Positions 1-12,257 are shown, counted from the stretch's first letter. The stretch is 64,000 bases of DNA from Ditylenchus dipsaci (GCA_004194705.1 SADC01001291.1:682001-746000); one strand, 5' to 3'. Numbers and translations are program-made. The notes: generated from the sequence alone by a model not told the origin.

Positions 1-1225
1 TAGGTGGTAACTTTCTTGGGGGAGGTCTGCAAAAAGTGGCTCAGAAATATAATGCCAAGAACACGATTTTGAATCAGAGCAGAAGGGATAATTAGACGGT
101 TTACAGCATTTTAGTATAAACAACGGTACTTCAAAAAAGCAAAGGTAAATGTAAAGTAATATCTTGAACAAACCGGTAATATTTGTAATTATTTTAACAT
201 TTTTTTATTATTCGCTTAAATATGTATTAGATGTGAGAAAGGGACAACATTTCCTGAATAAGTGCCTTAATTGCAGCCTACTAACCAGCTTTGGCGGAAA
301 TTATTTTTAAGAAGCAGAAGTTTTTTGTGTCTTGCTCTAAAAGTCTCTTATTTAAAAACTACTCTAAATTTTTTTGAAATGGATGCTAAAAAATTAAGAA
401 TTCGAAACGTGTATCATTTAAAAAGAGGAAATGTCAATTTTTAAAATAATGATTTAAATGTCAATTTTAATTTTGAGGCTGTAATAAACAACCAGTTTTT
501 TTTTATTCTTAGTTGCAAAAATTTTAGATTTTTGACCATTCTCACTCAATATCGTTGATTAAAATCTAAAATTTTCGCAGATAAAAACTAGAGCCTGGCT
601 ACACATTGCAGGCTCAAATGAGACAGCAGCCCAAGTGATCGCTCCCCCTCCTCCAAAGAGTATTTTTCTCTGAGCAACCTCTTTTCATTTCTCACCTAAT
701 TCACACCTTTTGCACCGACAATAACCAAAGGTATTTGGCCGCTTCGCGGCCAAATACCAGCATACTCTACATTGCAATGGATTGAAGTGAAAAAAATCGA
801 GGAACTGGAAAAGGTAGGCGTAGAGAAAATACTCTTTGGAGGGTGGGGCACTTGGGCTTTACCTCAAAATGAAAAGATATATATCATAAACATCAAAAAC
901 CGACATTCCCTAATTTAAAAAGTTGTGGCGAACTTTGGAAATTATCCCTAATGAACTAAAGCAAACACTGATTTTATACTAAAATCAAAAAAATCAAAGA
1001 TTTATACAAAAGAGTTAGTTTTTCGATCAGGTAATCAGGATAAGGCCACAAACCTTTAATTAATTTTAAAATTTGCAAAGTTTTTAGAGACAGGATCAAA
1101 TTTAGCCCGATTATGCCACAACTTACAGTGGTTGAAAGGTGCTCTATGCAGTGGCAGTTGTTGCTGTTCTTCCTAAAATAAGTTGGTTTAATCAGTTGAA
1201 AAGCATACACTTCCACTACACCCAC
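1..1225. other. no supported gene; short palindrome
   Basis: AT-rich sequence with stop codons in all frames. The one structured item is a perfect 27-bp palindrome near 732-758 (GTATTTGGCCGC, then its complement). It recurs with flanking sequence, inverted, near 4164-4190, so it belongs to a dispersed repeat. Confidence 0.5.
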
Positions 1226-1305
1226 CGTCTCAATTAGGGCTAATTGGTTGAGCACTTCTAAGCGTGCCTGCAATTCGTCCGCACTTGCCCATTCCTGTTG
1301 GGCAT
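1226..1305 (-). CDS. candidate internal exon, unknown gene
   Basis: On the minus strand a good acceptor (CTGTTTTCAG) is followed by about 80 nt of open, polar, Leu-rich sequence (reads AQQEWASADELQARLEVLNQ) ending near ACG/GTGGGT. The residue pattern is helical and unlike the surrounding AT-rich DNA. I do not recognise the protein and found no partner exon. It could be an exon of a gene extending beyond the left edge, or chance. Confidence 0.25.
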
Positions 1306-2200
1306 CTGAAAACAGGATGCTCAATTGAAATCAGTACCTTTACAACATATAAGACCAAGAGTTTGGATCTGTCCTCGTTTTTGAATGGACGCCTTCAAAA
1401 TTTTCCATTTTTTACTTGCGAAACATAATTTATTGTTAGATAAGAGTGACAATTTGTCTCAAAAATATATAAAAATTTCGGAGCGCCAATTTAAAAAGTA
1501 AGGACAGATACAAGTTCCGTACTGGGAGGAAAAAATAAATTATTTGTTCAATGTGGGCTCAGTGATCTCTGCTACTATAACTGCAACAGCCTAGAGCTCT
1601 ATGGCAGAATAAAAAACACTCTTGCTTACCAATTTATAATTACAAACTATACAAGCAATAATTGACTTCTCATACTCACTGCCTATTTTAGCTCCAACAA
1701 AGGCGGTTACCAAGAAAAGGCTAGGTGCTCTCAAATTTAGCTGCAGATTACCGCTGATATTTTAATAAATATTTTATTAAATTAATATGTGACTTTATAA
1801 TCACACACTCAATATATAGCCCTTATAAATCTATTGGAATGTGTATGCAAAAGCAGTAACATCTGTTGCTACTACCCTAATGAGCACCTCTCTCCAGGCT
1901 GGAAATGTGAGAAAAGGCAAAACAGGATATGGTTGGAAAAAATCGAAACTTAAATTAATTTGCAAATTTATTAAAAAGACTATTGTTATAAGCTGGTGGA
2001 AATGTAGGTAAAAAGACATTTCCTCCTTCTCCATAGTTGAAAATACTGGTTGGGACTTTTTAGTTGTCAATTTGGCATTTTCGGAGAATTTTCAGTTCTG
2101 GATAAATTTTATCGAAACAGTAAAAAGGGCATTGAAAATGTTTAGCAAGCAAGGAAAATTTATTTTTTTGAAAGTTGTCCATATTTGTAGGGCGGCTCAC
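1306..2200. other. no gene seen
   Basis: Low-complexity AT-rich DNA. I see no splice-bounded open reading frame and no clear repeat ends. Confidence 0.4.
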
Positions 2201-2214
2201 TGACCGTTTTCAAA

Positions 2215-2540
2215 AGAACCATACAGCTTGATAAGCACAAAAATTTCGAAATTTGAGTTCGCCCACCACCCTAATTTTTCGAATTATTTTTTGTTTGCAT
2301 GTAAAACGTTTTCAGAATATAGAACCGTTTACTAGTCGAGCCCAACGTTGCCCGACATTAAAAGATCGGACAACTTCGAAAACTTCCACTGCTGTACATC
2401 TGTAAAATTGACTTTTAAACGGAATTCAAATTTTAAATGCACGCCAAAAAAATTAATTCGAAAACATTATTGAAAAAATTAGGGTGGTCCCGCGCGAATT
2501 CAAATTCCGCAAATCGCTGTGCTTATTAAGTTTCATGGTC
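2215..2540. repeat. palindromic repeat
   Basis: The left arm (from about 2215, containing CTTGATAAGCACA and CCACCCTAATTTTTCGAATT) is repeated inverted near 2440-2540. The centre is near 2375. It abuts the TTAA element at 2547. Confidence 0.6.
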
Positions 2541-2546
2541 CTTTAA

Positions 2547-2782
2547 AGGGGCATACCAGCGCGTTACACTGCAATTAAGGCGGGGACCAGCGATTTCTTT
2601 TTCTCATGACTGTCTTTTACAAGCGTTCTACCGGATCCGACGAACGTTTTCTGCCTACTTTTAAAAAATAGGATAAGGTCATGAATATCAGAGTCGAGTT
2701 GAAACGAGTGAAAAAATGGACAATTTTTTAAAAATTGTTGGTCCCCGCCTTAATTTGCAGTGTAACGCGCTGGTATGCCTTT
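2547..2782. mobile_element. piggyBac-like MITE (TTAA TSD)
   Basis: Short hairpin element. TTAA at 2543-2546 and 2783-2786 flanks inverted ends AGGGGCATACCAGC and GCTGGTATGCCTTT. The inverted match continues inward for about 40 bp (CGCGTTACACTGCAATTAAGGC). The TTAA duplication is the piggyBac-superfamily signature. It has no coding capacity. Confidence 0.65.
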
Positions 2783-2789
2783 TTAAGTC

Positions 2790-3470
2790 CAGTCGGTTTT
2801 CAAACCGAGATTTTTTGAATTGCGAATTGTGACTTAGGTATTCTGGTGGATTATCCGCTAACTTTTTTTGTATACAAAGGGGCCGTTTTGTCAGTATGAC
2901 AAAACTGGTTTTTAGTTGTTTCATTTTGCTTTAAAAAATGAGCCTTTGGTAAAAAAATCGTGAGCTGCCTTAACTGCAACTATAGCTTATGACGGTCAAA
3001 AAGTTATATCAGTAATAAATATAGCAGACTGAACCAGATTTAAGAATCAGCAATTCTAAAACAAGCGAAACTTGATTGGATAACAAAAGGAGTCTATGGA
3101 TAAGCCACACAATTATTATCACCCACATGTACATTGTTTTTCACAGAGAGGGCTATTCTAATTCAGAAGAGAATACTGCCAGCAGCATTGCGTGTCTTTT
3201 TTTTACCATATTATTAAAAAGGGGAATGCCATTAATACTACCTAGAAGCAAAATTTATGCGATCGAAAAAAAAGAGCATTGCTGCAGCTGTACAAAAAAC
3301 CCATCATATCCACTATACAATGGGCAACAAGTATTTTTTTTATTGTACATATGAACTTTTAGCCATTTTTTGTCATTTTCCTATTTTGCGTAAAAACTAT
3401 GTAGCGTTGCTTAACAGAATTTTTTTGTAATTTTCTCCTTTTATTAATACCACCTCGATCCCTCGGAAAA
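2790..3470. other. no gene seen
   Basis: An open frame of 92 codons at 3076-3354 has low-complexity, non-conserved composition, and I consider it chance. No repeat boundaries were recognised. Confidence 0.4.
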
Positions 3471-3479
3471 TCGGTTAAA

Positions 3480-5535
3480 AAAGGTTTTTGAAGTCGGATA
3501 TCGAAGTCTTTGGGGGTGCCATAGATCTTCAAGGTTTTAAGAGCGATTCTTTCTAATTTTGGACCTGTACCCGTACCAAGAGTCCGATAGCAATTTTCAG
3601 TATTCCAGATTATTACTCTAATACTTTATTTACGATACGCTGAACACGATGGCACGCATCAACTTTCCGATTTTCTCAGTCAGTTTTGAGATAATGGCCC
3701 ATAAAATCAAGCACTCGGAAATTTGACATTCATGCAAACTTTTGATTATTTAGAGCACTTTCCATCATGTTTGTCTGAATTTCGATATAGCATTTGAAAG
3801 CCCAGATGATGAGCTTTCTGACGAGGTATTACACGCCCCGGTCATGATCGCAAGAGTTGGAACAGCAGTAGTAATTATGAAGAATTGGCCTTTTGGGAAC
3901 TCGACTTTTTCTCATAAAAATCCATTTTTCTCAAAATTTTTGTCTAACGGACCAAACTAACTTTTATGGGCTAAACTTCCTTTTACGGAGTCCTCCCAAA
4001 AGTGTGTTTTGACCACTTATTCAAGCTTTTCAGGTCGTAATTAGTCGAAAAAACATGTTTTCAGGATTGGAAAGACATTTTTCGAGAAAAAAAATTTGAT
4101 CAAAAATCGACTTTTTTACCAAAATTTTACTTTTTTTTTATCCCTTGCAATGTGGAGTGTGCTGGTATTTGGCCGCGAAGCGGCCAAATACCCTTGGTAT
4201 GTCTGATTAATGATACCTTTTTAATCAGACATACCAAGGGTACTTAATAATACCTTATTAAATAAGGTACTTAAAAATTTTGGTACATTTTGGAGAAAAA
4301 ATTAAAAAATTTTGGTCAAAATTTTTTAATTTTTTGACCAAAATTTTTTTTTGCAGATGTCTTTCCCAATCCTGAAAACATGTTTTTTCGACTAATTACG
4401 ACCTGAAAAGCTCGAATAAGTGGTCAAAACACACTTTTGGGAGGACTCCGTAAAGGAAGTCCTGCCCTTTTATGCTTTCAGAAAGGTATTCAGAAAGCTA
4501 TAAGCCCTATTTACAACCTTATATAATTTTTTTGTGAGTGGGGTGGGTTAGGATGCCGAAAATAGCCTTTAAAATTTCCTACTCGTCCTAACTCTTTTCA
4601 GCTTTGACGTAAATTTTTTTCTACATGGCAAACCTGAAATTCTGACACTGGATTCGTAATCAGCTAGCCGATTTGTATGTGAAACTGCTCTTAAACGTAA
4701 ACATCGACCGTCATATTTCAAATTCTTCTCGAGACAAGAAATATTTAAACAAGTCAATACTTTTTAATTTAAATATTTCTTGAGTCGAGACGAATTTGAA
4801 ATATGACAGTCGATGTTGACGCTTAGGAGCTGTTTCACATGCAAATCGGGTAAGCTGATCACGAATCCAGTGTCAAAATTTCAGGTTTGCTATGTAGAAA
4901 AAAAAATTTTACGTCAAAAGCTAAAAAGAGTTAGGACGACTAGCAAACTTCAAAGCCATTTGCGGTATCCTACACACCCCACTCACAGAAAATTTGTATA
5001 CGTTTTGAAAGCTTGTGAAAAGGCTTTCTGATAGCATAAAAGTTAGTTTGGTCCGTTAGAAAAAAATTTGAGAAAAATGGCTTCTTATGCAAAAAAGTCG
5101 AGTTCCGAAAAGGACAGTTTTTCATAATTACCACTGTTGTTCCCACTCTTTCGATCATGACCGGGGCGTGTAATACCTCGTCAGAAAGCTCATCATCTGG
5201 GCTTTTTAATGCTTTATCACAATTCGCAATCTGAATAATCAAAAGTTTGCATGAATGTCAAATTTCCGAGTGCTTGACTTTGGAGGCCATTATCTCAAAA
5301 CTGAGTGAGAAAATCGGAAAATTGATGCGTGCCATCGTGTTCAACGTATTCTAAATAGATTATTAGAGTAATAATCTGGAATACCCAAAAAATCACTATC
5401 GGCAACTTTAGGTTCAGTTTTACGAAAAATCGCTCTTAACATTTTTCATTCTGTAAGTAATTTTATCTCATCTCGAGTCTCACAAAAAAATTAAAATCGG
5501 ACTTCCGACTACTAACTTCGATATCCTGCTTCCTA
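3480..5535. repeat. large foldback with a second hairpin inserted in its left arm
   Basis: The outer palindrome pairs about 3480-3967 plus 4470-4760 with about 4775-5535; matching blocks include TCCAGATTATTACTCTAATA with its complement near 5360. Its left arm is interrupted at about 3967-4470 by an independent hairpin: GGAGTCCTCCCAAAAGTGTG near 4000 is inverted near 4440, centre about 4218. Open frames inside are antisense images of the arms and not genes. Confidence 0.7.
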
Positions 5536-5539
5536 CATC

Positions 5540-6630
5540 CATTGAAGCCAGACTAAAAGAACAGTTCAGACTTTAAATCTAATGTCAAATCCGGTCGGCC
5601 TTCTTTCGCCTTGGGCCCCCAAGCTAAATTTTCTTGATAAAGTAATAATACATTTAGGCAAAAAACAATGAAAAAAATTCAGGATTAAAAAAAATTTCAA
5701 AAAATACTAACTTTGTCATTTTATCAAGAAAAATCGGCTTGGCATACCAAGGCAAAGATAGAGCCTAGGATTTATATATCCAAAATAGCTGAGTATTTTT
5801 TTTATAAAATTGTCACAACAATCAAATCCGTAAATATAGCCTGGTAATAGACTAAAGCAGTGCCAAAACTTCATTTGTTTTGGACAGAGCCCAGCCGAAT
5901 TTAGCCATGTGTCTCACTTGAAGTGTGTGTGCACCTCCCCCTCCTCTTTTTTTGCCACAGACAAGGGTAGTTAGGCAGGGTAGTCAGCCGTGCGAGCCGT
6001 GGCACGTCACACAACAATTACCACTGCTACTCTCCCCCACTTAAACCAACAGGGCCAATAAAATTGTGGCTGCAACTTCTCCTGGATTTCTGCTTTACAT
6101 ACGACTTAAGAGGATGCTGCTCTGTGAACATAGGTTCCGCCTGTCTAGGCCAATTTTATAAGTGGATTAGGAGAAGAAGAAAAAATAAACTGGAGAAAAA
6201 AACATTAGACGTTTTTGTGGTTTTGTATCAGAAGTTCGAAATGACCATTAGATTAAAAACTAACATTAACAGTACCTCTCAGTATATTCCGGTGAAAAAT
6301 TCGACCAAGAACACGCCTATGATTTTTCCTCAAATAAAAAGTGATTTTTTCAAAAAATATGCCGTCCGTAGAATCTGGTCATTTCCCAAGTCGAAAAACT
6401 GATGCTTTTGTTTGCTTTCCGTTTATCTCGCCTATATTGCAATTACTCATATGCATGTTGTATGTTGTAGTTAAGACATTGAGAAATAAAGACGAATATA
6501 CGAAATGTACAGAAAATTACGTATATTCATCTGTTTCGAAAGATTTGCGTTAGCATATTTTCGATTTCCCACGGAAAGTCGATGACATTTTTAGAATTTA
6601 GAAATGATCAAAAAGCCAAAAAGATAGTGT
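5540..6630. other. no gene seen
   Basis: The open frames at 6064-6402 and 6341-6553 have no recognisable domain or splice context. I cannot support a gene. Confidence 0.4.
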
Positions 6631-6634
6631 GTCA

Positions 6635-6742
6635 CTACATGGATTGAACCTGCAACACCGAAAAACACCATTCTGGGCCAAAAACGCAAACGCTTACGCA
6701 CTGCGCTATGGAAGCCACTTTTTCAAACCTAAATGGCTTTCC
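6635..6742 (-). pseudogene. tRNA-like sequence (SINE head or tRNA relic)
   Basis: The minus strand carries an A-box-like block (TAGCGCAGTGCGTAAGCG) and a B-box-like block (GCAGGTTCAATCC) about 60 bp apart. I cannot fold the region into a proper cloverleaf. The same sequence occurs as an inverted pair at 36015-36378. Confidence 0.5.
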
Positions 6743-6744
6743 CC

Positions 6745-7270
6745 CCGTCTAAAAATTTGCATCTTTAATTGAAACAAAAAAGTTGGCGCGCAATTTTCGC
6801 CGCTCCATTTTTTTAGCAAATGTCCTTATTTTGGAAAAAAAAATATCTGGGATCCCTGTCTGAAAGGCATAAGCAAACAGTCTTTTTTAATCTCAGAAAA
6901 TGCACTTTTTGAAAATAAATCATTTTGTTTTGGCAGTACCAAACAAATATTTTTGCATTGTTTTCTGCCATCCTTTGTTTGTAGAATAATAAAGAGGAGA
7001 AAAAATATTGACATTTGGGTTGTAAGCTGACTCCACCTACTAATATCACCACAGCATTAATCTGCCATAAGCCCACAGCAATAATTTGCCAAAAACAAAA
7101 CTTTAAGATAAAAAATACTAGTTGTCCACACTTTCTATAACTTTCCATGCATTTGCAATAAACTTGTGGCTATTGCGTGAACACTACTACTTATGCAGCT
7201 AAAAAAAGAAAGAGACTAGATTATGTGCAAAAATTATTCTGAGATATAAATCACCTAGATTCCAACATAT
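6745..7270. other. no gene seen
   Basis: AT-rich sequence. The minus-strand open frame at 6813-7148 has no conserved features. Confidence 0.4.
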
Positions 7271-7274
7271 AGGC

Positions 7275-7445
7275 ATACTTGCGCGTTTCTCGAAAAAATA
7301 AAAAGCGCCGCCGCCTCCGCCGGGAGTTTTCAAAACGAGCGCCGCCGCCGGCATTTTCAAAATTTCGCCTCCTCCGCCGGCGCTTTGAATGTGCCAATTT
7401 CTCCAGACGGGCCGCCGGCGGAAGGTGGACCGCCGGGAAAAGTTT
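7275..7445. repeat. GC-rich GCCGCCGCC/GCCGGC repeat, copy 1
   Basis: About 170 bp of GCC/GGC-rich sequence stands out from AT-rich flanks. It shares ordered blocks (AAGCGCCGCCGCCTCCGCCG, AAATTTCGCC, GGGCCGCCGGCGGAA) with the region at 8195-8310 in opposite overall context. Confidence 0.6.
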
Positions 7446-7494
7446 GTGTTATTTGAAAAAATTTCTCTTGCAATAGGAACATTATATTTTAAAA

Positions 7495-7860
7495 GGGGGG
7501 GGGGGGACTTCCTATACGCATCGCCTATATTATTTGGCATTGGCTTTTTGCAATTTTTATTCAGACGCTCATTTACAACTATATACTGAAAATGACGCCA
7601 AGAAGCAGGGCTACATTTTGAGTATAAGGTTGCAAATGAGTATGTAAATAAAAATTACGAAAAAACGTCAGTTCCAGGATATTACCGAAAAGTTCTTAGA
7701 TAGTCCCGCGTGGGATGTCCTGGAATTGGAATCGTCGGATGTTTTTTAGAATTCTAGCTCCAACTCTATACTAACTTTTTCTTTATTTATAGCTCAAACG
7801 AAAGTCTAGAGTCTTGGCTACATTTTGGTGTATGAAACTTGTGACTTGTAGAAAAAAGTC
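7495..7860. mobile_element. partial piggyBac-like MITE
   Basis: It starts after TTTTAA with a G run and then CTATACGCATCGCC. Internal sequence (AAGCAGGGCTACATTTTGAG, AACGTCAGTTCCAGGATA) matches the complete copies at 16379-17005 and 46050-46873. The right end is missing or unrecognisable. Confidence 0.5.
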
Positions 7861-8194
7861 AGAAATTTTCAGCCCACGCTAATAGTTCAATGATTCGGAA
7901 AAAATTTGAATTCCCGGGCACCACCTTTAATTAGCGTGGGCATGCCCCTTTAAAGGACCATGGTTTTTGCACGCAGTGGCATGTGCAAAATTTGAATTGG
8001 CGGGGACAGTTCTCTTTCGTATCAAACTGTACTCTTTGGAGTCGTTCGAAATGACTCAAAAGAGTACAGTAAGCATCTTTATGTTTTCTTTACACATGTT
8101 TAATTAATTATATGTTTAATTAATTATAGTTACTTGTAAAAATCAAAACTTTTTTACATAAAAGTGATGAATGTGTATGAAAATCGAGTCTACG

Positions 8195-8310
8195 AAATAA
8201 GCGCCGCCGCCTCCGCCGCCGATGCTCTGAAAATTTCGCCGCCGGCGCTCCAAAACCGCCAATTTTACCCGGCCGGCCGCCGGCGGAAAGCGGCCGCGCA
8301 AGTATGCATA
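8195..8310. repeat. GC-rich GCCGCC repeat, copy 2
   Basis: Same block order as 7275-7445: AAGCGCCGCCGCCTCCGCCG, then TTTCGCCGCCGGCGCT, then GGCCGCCGGCGGAAAG. Confidence 0.6.
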
Positions 8311-8459
8311 TAGGGTTTTCAAGAAATTATGCCTTTTTGAAACGGTCATAAGTTATGAGTCATAACTATAGTTGTGAAATCACCGGTCATTTAATAATTC
8401 GTTCATTGACCAAATTTCAGTGAAATTGACCAAACGCCCGGTCATTTGACCGATCAAAT

Positions 8460-8885
8460 GACCGAAAAACGGTAAAATATCAACTGGCATCTATTTCAAC
8501 TGGCAACCATTGAAACTTTTGATTAAAAATCGACAATTTTGACAGTAAAAGTTTTCGGAAAGTCACCCCTGATACCAAAATCTCTTCTTGAATCCGAATC
8601 CGTTGAGATCAGGTCCGAAAAATTTCAGGAAGCTGACATATTGACATTTTGAGTAGACCACACAGAAAATTCGGACCACTTCCCTACTTTAAAAGATATC
8701 TCAGCTTCCTGAAATTTTTTGGACCTGATCTCAACGGATTCGGATTCAGGAAGAGATTTTGGTATAAGGGTGACTTTCTGAAAACTTTTACTGTCAAAAT
8801 TGTCGATTTTTAATCAAAAGTTTCAATGGTTGCCATTTGAAATGGATGCCAGTTGAATGCCGTTCCGAAAAACCGGTCAATTCCG
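8460..8885. mobile_element. palindromic MITE
   Basis: Arms of about 190 bp (8460-8645 and 8700-8885) are near-perfect inverted copies, centre about 8670. Blocks include ATCTCAACGGATTCGGATTC and GATTTTTAATCAAAAGTTTC. Related sequence flanks the insertion at 45917-46979 (45745-45916 plus 46980-47100). TSDs were not resolved. Confidence 0.65.
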
Positions 8886-9303
8886 CAACCGTAATCATAA
8901 CTTTTTTATAGAGTGATTTTTAAAATCTGTTTTCACAGATCAGTTTTTCTCACCGACAATATTTTTTTAGTGTGTAACGTGAACATGTTTTTGCTTGTCC
9001 TTCCATGTGGTTCTGGTCTTGTTCTCTGTGTGTCCTCTGGATAGCCAAAGCCCAAACTACAGGGGGACCAAGCAAAAATGGTGTTTTTTTTGGCTCATAC
9101 TGATTTGGTTTGCGAAAAGGCTGAAATATGCCACGAAAAAGATTATTTCTGCCACGAAAAACGACATACCACGAAAAAGCGGAAATGTGCCACGAAAAAG
9201 CTGAAATGTACCACGAAAAAGCTGAATTGTGCCACGAAAAAAAAAAAGTTATGCCTTTTTCTGTCCAAGACCAACCAAATTTAGCAATATTTTGCAAGAA
9301 TTC

Positions 9304-9677
9304 AAATTTTTTAGTCATGAAATAACTTGGATCCCTCAGAATCCCACCCCGGAATGACCAGAAGCCCCTGAAAGTTGGTTTTTGGGGGTTTACTAAAGGG
9401 GCAGTGAAATTTTTGCGAAAATTTGATTGAGCGCATCAGAATCCCGGTCCGATCGGCTGAATCACTCAGAATTCCACCCTGAACCACTCAAACCACCATA
9501 AACCTGGGATTCTGAGCGATTAAGCCGGTCGGACCGGAATTGTGACCCGCCTAATCGATTTTCGCAAAAATTTTACTGCCCCTTTAGTAAACCCCCAAAA
9601 ACCAACTTTCAGGGGCTTCTGGCCATTCCGGGTGGGATTCTGAGGGGTCCAAGTTATTTCATGATTAAAAAATTTGG
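9304..9677. repeat. near-perfect palindrome inside the 9.1-10.8 kb element
   Basis: The arms meet near 9490. AGAAGCCCCTGAAAGTTGGT near 9360 is inverted near 9612, and AACTTGGATCCCTCAGAATC near 9324 is inverted near 9650. Confidence 0.7.
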
Positions 9678-10189
9678 GCGCTACTCGGTTATACCCCCCC
9701 CCCCCAAAAGTGCTACTCGGGAATACCACCCCCCCCCCCAATCCTAGGAGCTACTCGGTTATACCCCCCCCCCCCAAAAATCAAGATTTTTAGGAGTGGT
9801 CAAAACACATTTTTAAGCAATAATTTTGCCATAAAAGGACCAGAAAAGCAATTAAATAGGGTTCAAGGGCTGTATTGGGAGGGAAGGACAAAACAGGGGC
9901 CACTTTTATAGTGCCTATAAGTAACAAAGAGTATTAATTCTCTAAGCGTTGAAGTCACTTTCAAACCCAGCCACTTGTGGTGCACGTAAAAGTATAAGGA
10001 CTTGAAATGATCGGACCGATCAGCCGGGTGAATCCTGATGGTGGTCGTTAATTTTTTAGATGGCTGAGCCTCTGGCTCGTAGCCTCAGGCTGGAAAATGG
10101 GGGAGACCCTGTTCGGCCGAAAGATCAAAGATGTTGAACATAGTTTTGAATACTGGGGCCTACCGCATAAATAACTCTGGTATGCATGT

Positions 10190-10350
10190 TTTTTCATGCA
10201 TCCAGAGTCACTTTCGAGTGATTTGTGTCTAAGGTATGTGGGTGTGCGCATCTCGACTCCAAGCCCCCAAGCCCCCTGCGCCCCCGAAGGGGCGCAGAGG
10301 GCTTGAGAGTTAGAGATGCGCGCACTCACTTACCGTAGACATGATTCCGA
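10190..10350. repeat. recurrent hairpin core, copy A
   Basis: Stem-loop: GGTGTGCGCATCTCGACTCC, a C-rich arm (AAGCCCCCTGCGCCCC), then GAAGGGGCGCAGAGGGCTTG and AGATGCGCGCACTCACTTAC. Flanks such as CTACCGCATAAATAACTC are also shared with copies B (about 15000), C (about 47560) and D (about 48910). Confidence 0.75.
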
Positions 10351-11204
10351 GCAAGACTCTTGAACAAAAACGCATTTAGATGATCTTTTTGCCACGGCCC
10401 GAGTTGAAAAACATGGTAAAGCAGCTAAAAAAAGTGGCCCCTGTATTATTCCTTCCCCTCCCAATACAGCCCATAATCCCTTTTAAATTGCTTTTCTGGA
10501 CCTTTTATGGCGAAATTATTGCTTAAAAATGTGTTTTGACCACTCCTAAAAAACTTGATTTGGGGGGGGGGGTATTCCCGAGTAGCTTTAATTGGGGAGG
10601 GGGGGGTTTATTACCGAGTAGCGTCAAAATTTGAATTCTTGCATAATATCGCAAAATTTGTTGGTCTTGGACAGAAAAAGGCATAAATATTTTTTTTCGT
10701 GACACAATTCAGCTTTTTCGTGGTACATTTCAGCTTTTTCGTGGCACATTTCCGCTTTTTCGTGGTATGTCGTTTTTCGTGGCAGAAATAATCTTTTTCG
10801 TGGCATATTTCAGCCTTTTCGCAAACCAAATCAGTTTATGCCGTTTTTTTTTTGACATTTTAAACTTTACAAATATTGTCGGCGAGACAAATCGATATGT
10901 AAAAACAGAATTTCGAGAATCGACCTAGAAAAAAGATATGGCCATTTTAAATGGGGTAATTTCTTGTTACACCCTGTATTTCTAATTTAATGTTTTGTAT
11001 GTTTAGCTCTTAGGTAGCCTAGCTAATGTAATCGATTTTCTGGCGGAAATCTATGGGATAACGAGCTACCTAAGCTAATTTTTAAAAATGGTGCAGTAAT
11101 TTTGTGTCATCCTGTATAGATAGGAACCTTGTTGGACCAGAATCTTGAGTCAGTATATTTGAATATAATCTTCGAGTTTAGTTGTGTGTGCATATCTCTC
11201 TGCA

Positions 11205-12257
11205 ATGCGTCCAATATTGTTCTTCGTGATTGCTATCGCCTTGGTTTCGGGAGTTGATAGTTGGAAACATGATGGTAGGCCCCTATTTTTTGTTGTCGTC
11301 AATCCAGTCAGTAGTTGTATTTTTAGCTAGACCGATGCCAGGTAAGCAAAAAAGGAACTACCATTTAATCACTCTATGAATTACTCTTAAGTTTGCAATG
11401 ATATCTTTTCTGAGATTGTTACTGCTTCCGGAAATTTTGTGGCTGCTGGACTCAAGCGTATAAATGATGACCAGTTTGCTGTGTTCATGATGTCAGGTGG
11501 ACAGGAGTATTTATCTGATTCATTCGGTTTCTTTTTGCTTATTTTCATTCTGAGATATGAAATTTACTGTTGTAAATTGTAGCCAATACAGAATATACTT
11601 CTCAAATCTTTGTCGTCAGTGCGGTAACCGTTTATGCGGTTTATGAAGAAAGAAGAACGGTTGCAACGTTGGAAAAGAATCGTGTTACCTTCAGCACATC
11701 AAGTGTTTTCAGTTGATTCGTGACTTGCATGGAGAGTACGCATTTTTTGTTCAACCGATTGATTTTACCGATTTATTTTTCAATTAAGTATAAACTCCTC
11801 AACCAAAAAATAGCGTTTCGCAATCTGCTGTTCCTTTAGAAAGAAGTGTTGTCATATCTGGTCCTCAAAATAGTTTCTATCGTGCGAATTGTATTGCGTT
11901 GGTCGAAAAAGATGGGGTCAAATGTCCTTGTGATACTGCTGAAGGGGTGCACTTTTTCCCCCTTCTTTTCATGCTAAAATTTTTGTGATCTAGAAATGGC
12001 CTATTTGCGTGTCTGATCTCCAAACAGTTTGCTATTTGGTTGGTATGTATTGAGGGGCCAGCTGTCCGTATGAATGCTATTTACTGCAACAAGTTCACTG
12101 GTAATTTGTTTCTGTCTTTCACGTTTGTACTATGATTTCATTTAGGGCAGATGAGCGCATCGACATTCATTACTTCGATCCTTATCATAGTGTCAACTAT
12201 TGTATCAGCAAAAGCAAGAATTTACACCAGGTTCAGCTTTGGAACACTAATTGTTAG
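11205..12257 (+). CDS. candidate secreted Cys-rich protein gene (model unsettled)
   Basis: Exon 1 (11205-11274) encodes a clear signal peptide, MRPILFFVIAIALVSGVDSW, followed by a GTAGG donor. Downstream coding-like segments are bounded by plausible short introns: 11327-11341, 11392 to about 11490, 11583 to about 11720, 11840-11946, 11995-12101, and 12146-12257 ending with TAG. Read in the most Cys-rich frame, the later exons give LCRQCGNRLCGL, VKCPCDTAEGKWPIC and GASCPYECYLL. This frame contains two in-frame TGA codons (11644-11646 and 12051-12053). An alternative splice at GTAACC (about 11625) avoids the first. No family is recognised; a disulfide-rich secreted domain is inference. It may be a pseudogene. 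It lies opposite in strand to UNC-13, possibly inside a later UNC-13 intron. Confidence 0.4.

Larger units (their letters stand above)
9092..10842. mobile_element. MULE-like element with tandem-array TIRs (CCACGAAAAAGC unit)
   Basis: The ends GGCTCATACTGATTTGGTTT and its complement are followed by inverted arrays of a unit near CCACGAAAAAGCTGAAATGT at about 9128-9240 and 10695-10815. A 9-bp TSD, GTTTTTTTT, occupies 9083-9091 and 10843-10851. TIR plus 9-bp TSD suggests a non-autonomous Mutator-like element. Nested inside are a palindrome (9304-9677), C/G-run motifs and one copy of the recurrent hairpin core (10190-10350). The T-rich TSD is weak evidence taken alone. Confidence 0.65.
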
